A stretch of 64,000 bases of DNA from Candidatus Saccharimonadota bacterium. GTDB lineage: Bacteria > Patescibacteriota > Saccharimonadia > Saccharimonadales > Saccharimonadaceae. The DNA lies in NCBI GenBank assembly GCA_017540545.1, contig JAFYAV010000002.1:114588-178587 (forward strand). Reading direction: 5' to 3'. Within the stretch, counting starts at the first letter, position 1. Each line of letters begins with the position of its first letter. The notes beneath the pieces were generated by a model. That model saw nothing but the letters and a program-made list of their open reading frames with translations, was not told the DNA's origin and ran no database searches. Shown here one piece after another: positions 1-7,758 of this stretch. Made by a program: the position numbers and the translations under genes.

Positions 1-89
1 CAGAAACGCTAGCAAAAGATTCCGAAATGGCCGCAATTGCCGAAATAATGGGCGGGGGAGAGGAGGTTACACTCGATGCCGACGAATAA
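1..89 (+). CDS. C-terminal end of an upstream gene (partial)
   Basis: An open frame enters from the left edge and stops at TAA 87-89, ending in MGGGEEVTLDADE. It overlaps the dnaB start by 14 nt, so the two genes are probably co-transcribed. Only 28 codons are visible and I do not recognise the family. Confidence 0.45.
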   Translation, partial: ETLAKDSEMAAIAEIMGGGEEVTLDADE

Positions 90-1431
90 AACCAAAAATG
101 CCGCAGAACGCATTCCACCTCAGAATCTCGACGCCGAAAAATCCCTACTCGGAGCCATCCTGATTTCCGAGGAATCACTTCCAGACATTACAGAAATTGT
201 CAAACCTCAGGACTTCTATGACGAACGCCACCAGCATATTTTCAGCGCCATGTGGAGCCTCTACGAACGTCATCAGCCAGTTGATCTCCTTACCGTTCGC
301 GACGAGCTTAAAAAGAAGAAACTCACCGAGAAAGCTGGCGGCTCCGCTTATCTTTCCGAACTCGCAAGTTTCGTGCCAACCGCCGCACACGCCAAGGCTT
401 ACGCCGAAATCGTCAACAAAGCCGCCGTGCGTCGCCGTCTTATTTCGGCCGCCGCAACTATTACAGAAGACGCATACAATGAGGATTCCGAGACGCTAGA
501 ATTGCTTGGCGAAGCCGAGCGCGCGCTCTTTGAGGTATCCGAACAAAACGTCCATAACGACCTTGTTTCTATTTCGGACTTATTATCTGAAACCTTCGAC
601 TTGCTCGAAACCCTTAACGAAAATAAGGGTAGTATTGCTGGCTACAAAACTGGTTTTCCGGACCTCGACCGCCTCACGGCCGGTTTTCACAAATCCGACC
701 TCATCATTCTGGCCGCTCGCCCAGCCATGGGTAAAACCGCTCTGGCGCTAAATTTCGCTAGCAATGTAGCTCGCATCAATAATAAGGCTGTTTTAATCTT
801 CTCGCTCGAGATGGGCAAACAGCAGCTCATCAACCGTATGCTTTCCGATGCGTCTGGCATCGATTCGTTCAAACTTGAAACGGGCAATTTCTCTGGCGAC
901 GATTTCTCGCAAATCTCCGAAGCTATGGCCGAGCTCTCCGAGCTTCCGATCTATATCGATGACACTCCGGGTCTTACCGTTATGGAGATGCGCACCAAAG
1001 CACGCCGCGCCGCGCACGATCATGAGATTGGCCTGATTATCGTAGATTACCTCCAGCTAATGTCGGGCTCATCTAAGCGTTCTATGGACAACCGCGTACA
1101 AGAAATTTCCGAAATCTCCCGTGGCTTAAAATTAATCGCCCGCGAACTTAACGTGCCGGTGATCGCACTATCACAGCTTTCCCGTACCGTAGAAACACGC
1201 AGTCCTCAAATTCCGATGCTTTCCGATTTGCGTGAATCCGGTTCTATTGAGCAGGATGCCGATATTGTCATGTTCCTCTATCGCGAGGACTACTACAATC
1301 CCGATACGGAGCGCCAAAACATCACCGACCTAATCGTCGCTAAGCATCGCCGCGGCGCCACCGACAAAGTCGAGCTTTACTTCGACAAAGCTCGCGTCCG
1401 CTTTATGTCGCTAGACACTAAGCATGAGTAG
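76..1431 (+). CDS. dnaB: Replicative DNA helicase DnaB
   Basis: Hexameric replication-fork helicase that unwinds DNA 5'-3' and recruits primase. The 451-aa length is normal. The N-terminal helical domain (about 12-115) is followed by a linker and a RecA-type motor. Walker A ARPAMGKT lies at 214-221 (K220, T221), and the Walker B strand IIVDYLQLM carries D324. The typical SQLSRTVETR and DLRESGSIEQDAD stretches follow. The ATG at 76 fits the conserved start and has GGGGGAGAGGAGG about 8-20 nt upstream. It overlaps the upstream gene. No internal stop or intein is seen. Confidence 0.97.
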   Translation: MPTNKTKNAAERIPPQNLDAEKSLLGAILISEESLPDITEIVKPQDFYDERHQHIFSAMWSLYERHQPVDLLTVRDELKKKKLTEKAGGSAYLSELASFVPTAAHAKAYAEIVNKAAVRRRLISAAATITEDAYNEDSETLELLGEAERALFEVSEQNVHNDLVSISDLLSETFDLLETLNENKGSIAGYKTGFPDLDRLTAGFHKSDLIILAARPAMGKTALALNFASNVARINNKAVLIFSLEMGKQQLINRMLSDASGIDSFKLETGNFSGDDFSQISEAMAELSELPIYIDDTPGLTVMEMRTKARRAAHDHEIGLIIVDYLQLMSGSSKRSMDNRVQEISEISRGLKLIARELNVPVIALSQLSRTVETRSPQIPMLSDLRESGSIEQDADIVMFLYREDYYNPDTERQNITDLIVAKHRRGATDKVELYFDKARVRFMSLDTKHE

Positions 1432-1460
1432 TTTGCTTGCGTCACTATAGTTAAACATGG

Positions 1461-1466
1461 TAGAAT
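1461..1466 (+). promoter_or_regulatory. -10 box of a leaderless promoter (TAGAAT)
   Basis: TAGAAT ends 7 nt before the GTG at 1474, the spacing at which transcription would begin at the start codon. No Shine-Dalgarno is present. Confidence 0.5.
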
Positions 1467-1473
1467 TAATATA

Positions 1474-2928
1474 GTGAAAAAATCTAATAGATTACCTTTT
1501 TTATTTCGCCACCGCTTTGTTTTAGGCTATATTCTACTCATTATTGCATTTGCTATACTGCTAAGTTTTCTGCCAATGGTGGCTCCTGGTGGCATTAGCT
1601 CCGAAGAAATGCACTCCGTAGTGGAATCGCAAAAAATCGACCAAAACTTCATTTCGAATGGCCAAGTTATAGATTTACCATACCGCGCCATTCAGAAACT
1701 AAGTACCAGCGTCTTCGGCCTCTCGCTTTATTCAATCAAACTCCCATCCATCATTATCGCCATACTGACAGCGCTTTTTCTCGTACTCCTGCTCAATCGC
1801 TGGTTCAAATCCGACGTCGCCATTGTCAGCTCCATTCTTACAACACTCTCAGCAGCATTTCTATTCTTGGCCGGATTTGGCACGCCGAATATCATGTATG
1901 TTTTCTGGCTAACCATCATCCTCTGGTTGGGGTCAAAGATTATCGGCAACGATAATACTCATCCTATGCTCGTTATATCATTCGCCTTCTGCGTAGCCAT
2001 GTCGCTCTATACGCCACACCTTATCTATGTAGCACTAGCAATTGCGCTCGCTGGCATTACGCACCCACATATGCGCCATTCGCTCAAGCAACTCAAAATC
2101 TACCAACTCATTATCAGTATCGGCGTCTTCATCGTTATCATTACGCCACTTGTCTTAGGCTGCATTTTCAACCAAACTACACTGTTGCAACTCGTGTTTA
2201 CGGAAAACATTAATACATTTCTATCAAATACTTCAACCGCCTTTGCGCCGTTCTTCAGCTTCATTAACGCCTACGATAGCGTCTACCTGGCGCCACTCTT
2301 TGGCCTTGGAACGGTCGCACTTATCATCATTGGCGCACTTGCCTCAATTGGCAAGCTGTTCACCTCACGTAATACCGTCGTTAGTCTACTAGTTCTCTAT
2401 GCAATTATCGTCGCCGGCCTAAATCAAAACGCGGCTATCGCAATTATTGTCCCCATCTCAATCCTGACCGCCGCAGCCGTCGAATCTATCATCCAAAAAT
2501 GGCATTCACTCTTTCCGGAAAACCCTTATGCGCACATTGTCGGGGCATTACCTGTGCTTTTCCTAGTGCTATTCATTAACGGAGCAGATCTGTCGCATTT
2601 CATTTTTGGCTATCACTACACACCAGTGGTCGCCAATAATTTCAACAACGACATCTCGCTCATTAATACCAACCTCGAAAGCGGATCAACATTGATCATG
2701 TCGGAAGACCATCAAGATTATGATTTTTATAAGCTGCTCGAAAATAGCAATGGTATCGCCATAGCGCAAGAAGTCCCCGAGGAAGGCGAACGGCCAATTG
2801 TCTCGCTTGGTGAACCGCTCAAAACAGACAATCTCGAGTTAAAACGGATCATAACATCGCCAAAGAAGCTAAACTCTGCTAGACTATACATATACGAAAA
2901 AACTACTACTGATAAACAAGGGAGTTAG
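1474..2928 (+). CDS. Polytopic membrane protein, GT-C/ArnT-like glycosyltransferase candidate
   Basis: A 484-aa protein with about ten hydrophobic helices filling residues 12-375 and a soluble C-terminal tail. After TM1 an acidic loop (GGISSEEMHSVVES) precedes a helix with LSLYSIKLPSII. This resembles the first periplasmic loop and FGxxxxSxRLPS stretch of PMT/ArnT-family GT-C enzymes, which use polyprenyl-linked sugars. The similarity is to the layout, so the function is inferred. The start is GTG at 1474 with no ribosome site but a -10 box 7 nt upstream. ybaB follows after 3 nt. Confidence 0.6.
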   Translation: MKKSNRLPFLFRHRFVLGYILLIIAFAILLSFLPMVAPGGISSEEMHSVVESQKIDQNFISNGQVIDLPYRAIQKLSTSVFGLSLYSIKLPSIIIAILTALFLVLLLNRWFKSDVAIVSSILTTLSAAFLFLAGFGTPNIMYVFWLTIILWLGSKIIGNDNTHPMLVISFAFCVAMSLYTPHLIYVALAIALAGITHPHMRHSLKQLKIYQLIISIGVFIVIITPLVLGCIFNQTTLLQLVFTENINTFLSNTSTAFAPFFSFINAYDSVYLAPLFGLGTVALIIIGALASIGKLFTSRNTVVSLLVLYAIIVAGLNQNAAIAIIVPISILTAAAVESIIQKWHSLFPENPYAHIVGALPVLFLVLFINGADLSHFIFGYHYTPVVANNFNNDISLINTNLESGSTLIMSEDHQDYDFYKLLENSNGIAIAQEVPEEGERPIVSLGEPLKTDNLELKRIITSPKKLNSARLYIYEKTTTDKQGS

Positions 2929-2931
2929 ACT

Positions 2932-3228
2932 ATGGGTGCCACTATGGACCAAATGAAAATGATTAATCAGTTGCGCAAGACGCAAAAAGAACTCAAAAAC
3001 GAAATCGTCGAAGTTGAAGCTGGCGATGGCGCCGTTGTGATTCAAATTACCGGCGAACTAAAGATTAAGAAGGTTGAGCTCGACCCAGAAAAAATTGACC
3101 TAGACGATATTCACGAGCTCGAACGTTGGATTGAGAACGCCCTACGTGACGGCTATGCCAAAGCTCAGGAGATTGCGACCGACAAGATGAAGCCACTTAT
3201 GGGCTCTCTTGGCAGCTTCGGCATGTAA
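2932..3228 (+). CDS. YbaB/EbfC nucleoid-associated protein
   Basis: A 98-aa DNA-binding protein of the YbaB/EbfC family, which forms tweezer-like dimers and is commonly encoded next to recR, as here. The family pattern is visible: an N-terminal helix (MDQMKMINQLRKTQKELKN), a beta sheet with GAVVIQITGELKIKKVELDP and a C-terminal helix. The M at 2932 has AGGGAG 7 nt upstream; a second M at 2944 is possible. It lies 3 nt after the membrane protein and 6 nt before recR. Confidence 0.9.
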   Translation: MGATMDQMKMINQLRKTQKELKNEIVEVEAGDGAVVIQITGELKIKKVELDPEKIDLDDIHELERWIENALRDGYAKAQEIATDKMKPLMGSLGSFGM

Positions 3229-3234
3229 AGCGCC

Positions 3235-3840
3235 ATGCTCCCTAGCGCCCTGAATGATTTAATTGACGCCCTTGGGCGTCTACCCGGTGTGGGTTCGCGC
3301 ACAGCCGAACGCTATGCTTACTTTTTGCTTAAATCCGATGAGGACGTATCGGAAAAGATTGCTAGTGCGCTCAATAATCTCCATAGTGGTGTCAAGTACT
3401 GCCCAATCACTTTCGCCATCATGGATGCCAGTCAAACCGTTTCGCCTCTTTATGACGACGCTACGCGCGACAAAAAGACCGTTCTTGTAGTAGAGGAACC
3501 TTTAGATATTTATGCTATCGAACATACCAAAGCTTTCACGGGCACATATCATGTACTCGGCGGCGCCATCTCCCCTATGGATGGAGTCACTGCCGACAAG
3601 CTACATATCAAAGAGCTTGCTGAACGCATTAAAAAAGACTCCGTAGAGGAAGTCATTATTGCGACAAACCCATCCGTAGAGGGAGAATCTACGGCTATCT
3701 TGCTCGAAAAGCTCTTGCACGAAGAATATCCAGACCTCAAAATTACTCGTCTAGCGCGCGGGCTACCGCTCGGCGTATCTTTGGAATACGCCGATCAGAT
3801 AACCCTTGCCTCCGCGCTCAATAACCGCACGAATCTATAA
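3235..3840 (+). CDS. recR: Recombination mediator RecR, zinc finger degenerate
   Basis: RecFOR-pathway protein that loads RecA at gaps; 201 aa, the usual length. The N-terminal helix-hairpin-helix (LGRLPGVGSRTAERYAYFLL) and the Toprim domain (TVLVVEEPLDIYAIEHT, ISPMDGV, ATNPSVEGESTA) are intact, as is the C-terminal RLARGLPLGVSLEYAD. The central C4 zinc finger is not: only C56 remains (YCPIT), and the other three cysteine positions hold T, S and Y-type residues. It follows ybaB by 6 nt with no clear Shine-Dalgarno, which suggests coupling. glyA converges 10 nt downstream. Confidence 0.93.
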   Translation: MLPSALNDLIDALGRLPGVGSRTAERYAYFLLKSDEDVSEKIASALNNLHSGVKYCPITFAIMDASQTVSPLYDDATRDKKTVLVVEEPLDIYAIEHTKAFTGTYHVLGGAISPMDGVTADKLHIKELAERIKKDSVEEVIIATNPSVEGESTAILLEKLLHEEYPDLKITRLARGLPLGVSLEYADQITLASALNNRTNL

Positions 3841-3850
3841 AAACGCTTTG

Positions 3851-5212
3851 TTAAATCCCTGGGACAGGGAAGATTTCGGCAATTTCACGCACCTCTTCAC
3901 GCATGGTTGCCAATTCCTTCTTAAATGCATCCTCCGACTTGCCATTCTTCTCGATTTCCACGCAAATCTCAGCCAAACGTCGCATCCAATTGGCGATTTT
4001 CTTCATTTCTTGTCGCTTCATACCACGCGTCGTGATTGCTGCTGTGCCCAAACGAATTCCGGACGGCTTGAATGGCGGCAAAGTGTCATTTGGAATGGCA
4101 TTCGCATTCAGAGTTAGACCAACTTTATCCATCATCTCTTCCATAATTTTTCCATCGACGCCAAAGGACGCCATCATGTCGACAAGCATTAAATGATTCT
4201 CCGTGCCGCCACCAATCAACTTGAATCCATGCGATATTAATTCGTCTGCCAAAGTCTTAGCATTATCCATTAAATCCCGTGCATAATTCTGGAACGATAC
4301 TTGTTCAGCCTCATAGAAAGCTACGGCCTTTGCGGCAATAATATGCATCAGTGGTCCACCTTGCGTACCAGGGAAGACTGAGCGATCAATCAAAGTCGGA
4401 ATGTTTTCCAAAGTATGCTCGGGCTTTTTTAGTGGATTACTTACTTTGCCGCGGCTCAAAATCAAACCACCACGAGGCCCACGCAAGGTTTTATGCGTAG
4501 TAGTAGTCATAACGTGAAAACCATAGTCAAGCGGATTCGGATGTGCACCACCAGCAATCAGGCCAGCTACGTGCGCCATATCCGCCATCAGTAGACAGTC
4601 CGGTATTTCCTTGCCAATCTTGACCACACGCTCAAAATCTGGAATCTTCGCAAAAGCCGAATAGCCGATTAGGATAATTTTTGGCTTATGCTCCTTAGCC
4701 AACCTTTCTAATTCATCATAGTCAATATCGCCGGTTTCAGGATTCGTGCCATAAGCAATGAAATTGTAAATCTTCGCACTCAGCGTCACTGGCGAACCAT
4801 GCGTAAGGTGGCCGCCATGGCCCAAATTCATACCTAGGACGGTATCGCCCGGCTCTAGCCAAGCATTATAAACCGCGTTATTCGCCTGCGCCCCAGAATG
4901 CGGCTGTACGTTCGCATGATCCGCATGAAAAAGTCGTCGCGCCCGCGCAATCGCTAGACGCTCAATCTTGTCGGTGTTTTGCTGACCACCATAATAGCGG
5001 TGGTTTGCCGGCTCGCTCGCCAAGACGTCATCATCGGAACCGTCTAAATCTTCAAAACCTGGATAGCCTTCAGAATACTTATTCGTAAAGACAGAACCCA
5101 TCGCCTCTAGTACCTCGCGCGAAACGTAGTTCTCGCTCGGGATAAGCTCCAAACCTTCACGCTGGCGTTGCTTCTCAGCTTCAATCAGCTCAAATATCTT
5201 GTTGTCCTTCAC
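3851..5212 (-). CDS. glyA: Serine hydroxymethyltransferase
   Basis: PLP enzyme interconverting serine and glycine with tetrahydrofolate, feeding one-carbon units. At 453 aa it is slightly longer than usual. The family core is present: LELIPSENYVS, NHRYYGG, NVQPHSGAQAN, and TTTTHKTLRGPRGG with the Schiff-base lysine at about K241. The start is GTG at 5212, preceded by AAAGGAG 7 nt upstream. A TATACT box on the minus strand at 5290-5295 would give a leader of roughly 70 nt. It converges on recR. Confidence 0.96.
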   Translation of the reverse strand: MKDNKIFELIEAEKQRQREGLELIPSENYVSREVLEAMGSVFTNKYSEGYPGFEDLDGSDDDVLASEPANHRYYGGQQNTDKIERLAIARARRLFHADHANVQPHSGAQANNAVYNAWLEPGDTVLGMNLGHGGHLTHGSPVTLSAKIYNFIAYGTNPETGDIDYDELERLAKEHKPKIILIGYSAFAKIPDFERVVKIGKEIPDCLLMADMAHVAGLIAGGAHPNPLDYGFHVMTTTTHKTLRGPRGGLILSRGKVSNPLKKPEHTLENIPTLIDRSVFPGTQGGPLMHIIAAKAVAFYEAEQVSFQNYARDLMDNAKTLADELISHGFKLIGGGTENHLMLVDMMASFGVDGKIMEEMMDKVGLTLNANAIPNDTLPPFKPSGIRLGTAAITTRGMKRQEMKKIANWMRRLAEICVEIEKNGKSEDAFKKELATMREEVREIAEIFPVPGI

Positions 5213-5328
5213 TAGAATCTCCTTTCGATTATTATTCGCCTCCTATGCGAGCATCTAGATCATAACTGCACTCCAAATTATCTAATCTTAGTATAAGACA
5301 TATATCATTTCTTTCCTACCTTTTCGCA

Positions 5329-5359
5329 ACAAAAAACAACCCCTCAGGGTTATTTTTTC
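5329..5359 (-). terminator. Intrinsic terminator after tRNA-Phe
   Basis: On the minus strand A-rich/AACCC, a TGAG loop and GGGTT/T-rich arms form a stem ending in a T6 run immediately downstream of the tRNA 3' CCA. Confidence 0.75.
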
Positions 5360-5435
5360 TGGTGGCTCCGGTCGGACTTGAACCAACGACACAAGGCTCT
5401 TCAGGCCTCTGCTCTACCAACTGAGCTACAGAGCC
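5360..5435 (-). tRNA. tRNA-Phe (GAA)
   Basis: A full cloverleaf: acceptor GGCTCTG pairs with CGGAGCC, D arm GCTC/GAGC, anticodon stem GAGGC/GCCTT with loop CTGAAGA (anticodon GAA), and T arm GTTGG TTCAAGT CCGAC. CCA is encoded at 5360-5362. Length is 76 nt. Confidence 0.97.
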
Positions 5436-5502
5436 ACGCTCCGTTAGTATAGCACAATAATCTGAAAAAGAAAAACCCGCTATAACCCACAGCACCCATT
5501 GA

Positions 5503-5531
5503 TTGAAAAAAATGCGATTTTATGGTACAAT
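5503..5531 (+). promoter_or_regulatory. Sigma70-type promoter with extended -10
   Basis: TTGAAA (5503-5508), a 17-bp spacer and TACAAT (5526-5531) with TG one base upstream of the -10 box. The transcript would start near 5538 and drive the gene at 5559. It rules out the longer reading frame that begins at 5499. Confidence 0.8.
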
Positions 5532-5558
5532 ATATATACCATATTACGAAAGGAGGGG

Positions 5559-5924
5559 ATGTATATGGCGATGTTTGGTGGACCGTTTGGTGGACCGTTT
5601 GGCGGACCGTTTGGCAGCCCAGATGGCGGGGCGCATGGGCCAGGCAGAGGCCACGGAATACCTGGAGCCCCTCCGGGGGGACGGCGATTCGGCGGCGGCT
5701 TCGGTCGCAGAGCACCGGGGGGACGGCGATTCGGCGGCGGCTTCGGTCGCAGAGCACCGGGTCCTCGCATGATGCCGGGGTTCGGATGGTTCTTTTCGCC
5801 TAACCCAGACAGCCCTGGGTCTGGCACTATCAGCCAGGAAGACCAAGACAATAACGTAAAGGAAAGCTCTTGGGCTCGCTTCTGGCGATTCGTTGGCTCA
5901 ACGATCGACGAGCTGACAAAATAA
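5559..5924 (+). CDS. Small Gly/Arg/Phe-rich low-complexity protein
   Basis: 121 aa, family not recognised. The N-terminus is built on FGGP units (12-bp DNA repeats), then a G/P/H-rich stretch, then two identical 14-residue units starting PGGRRFGGGF, which give an RGG-like basic region. The tail is ordinary and ends in the amphipathic stretch SSWARFWRFVGSTIDEL. The start at 5559 has AAAGGAGGGG directly upstream and lies downstream of a good promoter; a hairpin terminator follows, so it is a single-gene unit. Low-complexity RGG segments often bind RNA or self-associate; here that is inference only. Confidence 0.8.
   Translation: MYMAMFGGPFGGPFGGPFGSPDGGAHGPGRGHGIPGAPPGGRRFGGGFGRRAPGGRRFGGGFGRRAPGPRMMPGFGWFFSPNPDSPGSGTISQEDQDNNVKESSWARFWRFVGSTIDELTK
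5673..5756 (+). repeat. Two perfect 42-bp tandem repeats inside the Gly-rich gene
   Basis: Copy 1 is 5673-5714 and copy 2 is 5715-5756, identical base for base and in frame (14 codons). A five-base partial third copy follows. Perfect identity suggests recent duplication or active slippage. Confidence 0.95.
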
Positions 5925-5941
5925 ACCCACAAACAGTTCAT

Positions 5942-5973
5942 GCGTCCAGTCATACAATTCTGGGCGCTTTTTT
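5942..5973 (+). terminator. Intrinsic terminator after the Gly-rich gene
   Basis: GCGTCCAG (5942-5949) pairs with CTGGGCGC (5960-5967), one G-T pair, followed by T6. Confidence 0.85.
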
Positions 5974-5983
5974 ATATATTTAG

Positions 5984-5989
5984 TACAAT
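5984..5989 (+). promoter_or_regulatory. -10 box of a leaderless promoter (TACAAT)
   Basis: TACAAT ends 6 nt before the ATG at 5996, so transcription would begin at the start codon. Confidence 0.65.
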
Positions 5990-5995
5990 AGAGGC

Positions 5996-6442
5996 ATGAA
6001 AAAGCGCCCGGCAAAGACCAATTCCGAAAAAAGTAGTAAAAATAACAAACGCCGCAAAATGGTCATCGCCGGCTCGGCCTGCTTCCATGAAGAAGCCGCA
6101 AAATACAAGAACAAATTCGAACAAAAGAATCATCAAGTCGTTGCCTGTATGGAACCGGCCGACGCACCTCGTGGTTGGCACGAAATCTACACCGACTTTT
6201 ACGACGGGCTTTCCCAAGCCGACGATATTTTCGTTCTTAACCTAGACAAGAAAGGCGTCAAAGGCTACATCGGATACGAGACTTTTGCCGAAATGTCTAG
6301 CATGGTCGTGCGCAAAATCAATGGCGAGGACATCAATATTTATCTACATCAATGGCCCGACGAGTCCTGTGGCTGCTACGACGAAATCATGGAAATGGCC
6401 AAAAACGGCTGGATCAAGCTACTAGAACCACCTAGCGAATAG
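5996..6442 (+). CDS. Nucleoside 2-deoxyribosyltransferase-like protein
   Basis: 148 aa. After a basic N-terminal extension (about 22 residues) comes MVIAGSACF, a first beta strand, and then ADDIFVLNLDKKGVKGYIGY followed by ETFAEMSSM. This matches the strand/loop pattern of the nucleoside 2-deoxyribosyltransferase superfamily, where the Glu in the YIGxxTxxE-like segment is the nucleophile. The family exchanges or hydrolyses the base of (deoxy)nucleosides; the exact substrate is unknown. It could serve nucleotide salvage alongside tdk/tmk. Leaderless start. Confidence 0.65.
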   Translation: MKKRPAKTNSEKSSKNNKRRKMVIAGSACFHEEAAKYKNKFEQKNHQVVACMEPADAPRGWHEIYTDFYDGLSQADDIFVLNLDKKGVKGYIGYETFAEMSSMVVRKINGEDINIYLHQWPDESCGCYDEIMEMAKNGWIKLLEPPSE

Positions 6443-6445
6443 TTA

Positions 6446-6451
6446 TATAAT
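6446..6451 (+). promoter_or_regulatory. -10 box of the hisS leaderless promoter (TATAAT)
   Basis: TATAAT ends 6 nt before the hisS ATG at 6458. Confidence 0.7.
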
Positions 6452-6457
6452 ATTACT

Positions 6458-7753
6458 ATGAAAAAATACAATACGTCGCCGCTTTCAGGCATGCAAGAAC
6501 TCCTACCAACCGAGCAGGCCGTTTTTGACCAGCTCAAGCAAAATATTAGCGACGTATATCATCATTACGGTTTCCTCAGTATCGAAACGCCCATTATCGA
6601 ACGAACCGACATCTTATTCGCCAAAGCTGGCGGCGATACCGAGAAACAAATTTACATGGTTAGCAAAACTGCCGAATCTGCTGACTCTGCCGACCAGGCA
6701 CTTCGCTTCGACCACACCGTACCACTCGCACGCTATGTTGTTGAGCATAATAATGATTTGGTGTTCCCGTTCCAAGTCACCCAAATCAACCGCAACTTCC
6801 GCGGCGAACGCGCTCAGCGTGGCCGCTTTCGCGAGTTTTATCAATGCGACGCAGACATTATCGGTCGCGAAAAACTCCCTATCGCATACGACGCAAAAGT
6901 TATCGCTTGCATCTACGATGCGCTCAAGACATTCAAGCTGCCCAAAATGCTCATTCGCATCAGTAATCGCAAGGTCCTAGCCGGCTTTCTCGAGTCGCTA
7001 AAACTTTCAGACAAAACTACCGAAATTTCCAACATTATCGACCACGCCGAGAAAGTTCCGCTCGAAAAGAGCAGAGAAGCACTTGCCGAAATCGACCTCA
7101 ACCAAGATCAAATCGATAAAATTATCGCCTTCATGTTCACGCGCGGCGACTATACCGAAATCGAGGAGAAGCTTCACGATATTATGGGCGATCTTGCTCC
7201 AATCTCCGAGGGTCTCGCCGAGCTCAAAGAAGTTTTCGACATTCTTAATATCAAGAAGACCGGTAATTGCATCATTGATTTTATGATTATCCGCGGCCTC
7301 GATTACTATACTGGAACTGTATTCGAAATCATGCTCGAAGATCACCGCGAAATTGGTAGTATTTCTGGCGGCGGCCGCTACGAAAATCTAGCCAGCAACT
7401 TCACTGAAATGAAATTTCCAGGCGTTGGCGGCTCAATCGGCCTTACTCGCCTTTTCTTCGTTTTGCGCGAATACAACCTCATTAACCTCGAAGCAGCTCA
7501 GCCAATCGATTATATTATTCTACCAATCAGCAAAAACGAATATGAAGCTAGCTTCGAACTAGCCGAGCGCTTACGCGAACAGGGCAAAACCGTCGACATC
7601 GATCTTTCCGATCGCAAACTCGGCGACAAATTCAATCGCGCCAGCAAAATCTCCGGCTACGCCATCGCCATTGGCAACGACGAAGTACTCAGCGGCAACT
7701 ATCGAGCAAAGAATCTCAAAACTGGCGAGCAAACACCGCTTATGCTACCATAA
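6458..7753 (+). CDS. hisS: Histidyl-tRNA synthetase
   Basis: Class II aminoacyl-tRNA synthetase charging tRNA-His; 431 aa. Motif 1 region LLPTEQAVFDQLK, motif 2 QINRNFRGERAQRGRFREFY, the HisA motif GLDYYTGTVFEI and motif 3 (GGRYENL to GGSIGLTRL) are all present. The C-terminal anticodon-binding domain begins at about residue 345 (IDYIILPISKNEYEAS). The next gene begins 6 nt after its stop. Confidence 0.96.
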   Translation: MKKYNTSPLSGMQELLPTEQAVFDQLKQNISDVYHHYGFLSIETPIIERTDILFAKAGGDTEKQIYMVSKTAESADSADQALRFDHTVPLARYVVEHNNDLVFPFQVTQINRNFRGERAQRGRFREFYQCDADIIGREKLPIAYDAKVIACIYDALKTFKLPKMLIRISNRKVLAGFLESLKLSDKTTEISNIIDHAEKVPLEKSREALAEIDLNQDQIDKIIAFMFTRGDYTEIEEKLHDIMGDLAPISEGLAELKEVFDILNIKKTGNCIIDFMIIRGLDYYTGTVFEIMLEDHREIGSISGGGRYENLASNFTEMKFPGVGGSIGLTRLFFVLREYNLINLEAAQPIDYIILPISKNEYEASFELAERLREQGKTVDIDLSDRKLGDKFNRASKISGYAIAIGNDEVLSGNYRAKNLKTGEQTPLMLP

Positions 7754-7758
7754 TAGCT

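Noticed and set aside
5213..5330. Riboswitch upstream of glyA
   Set aside because: The leader shows no glycine-, SAM- or THF-type conserved core that I can recognise; only a TATACT box and short AUG-stop triplets are seen.
5673..5756. Repeats at 5.7 kb as a CRISPR array
   Set aside because: The two 42-bp units are adjacent with no spacer and lie in frame inside a protein gene.
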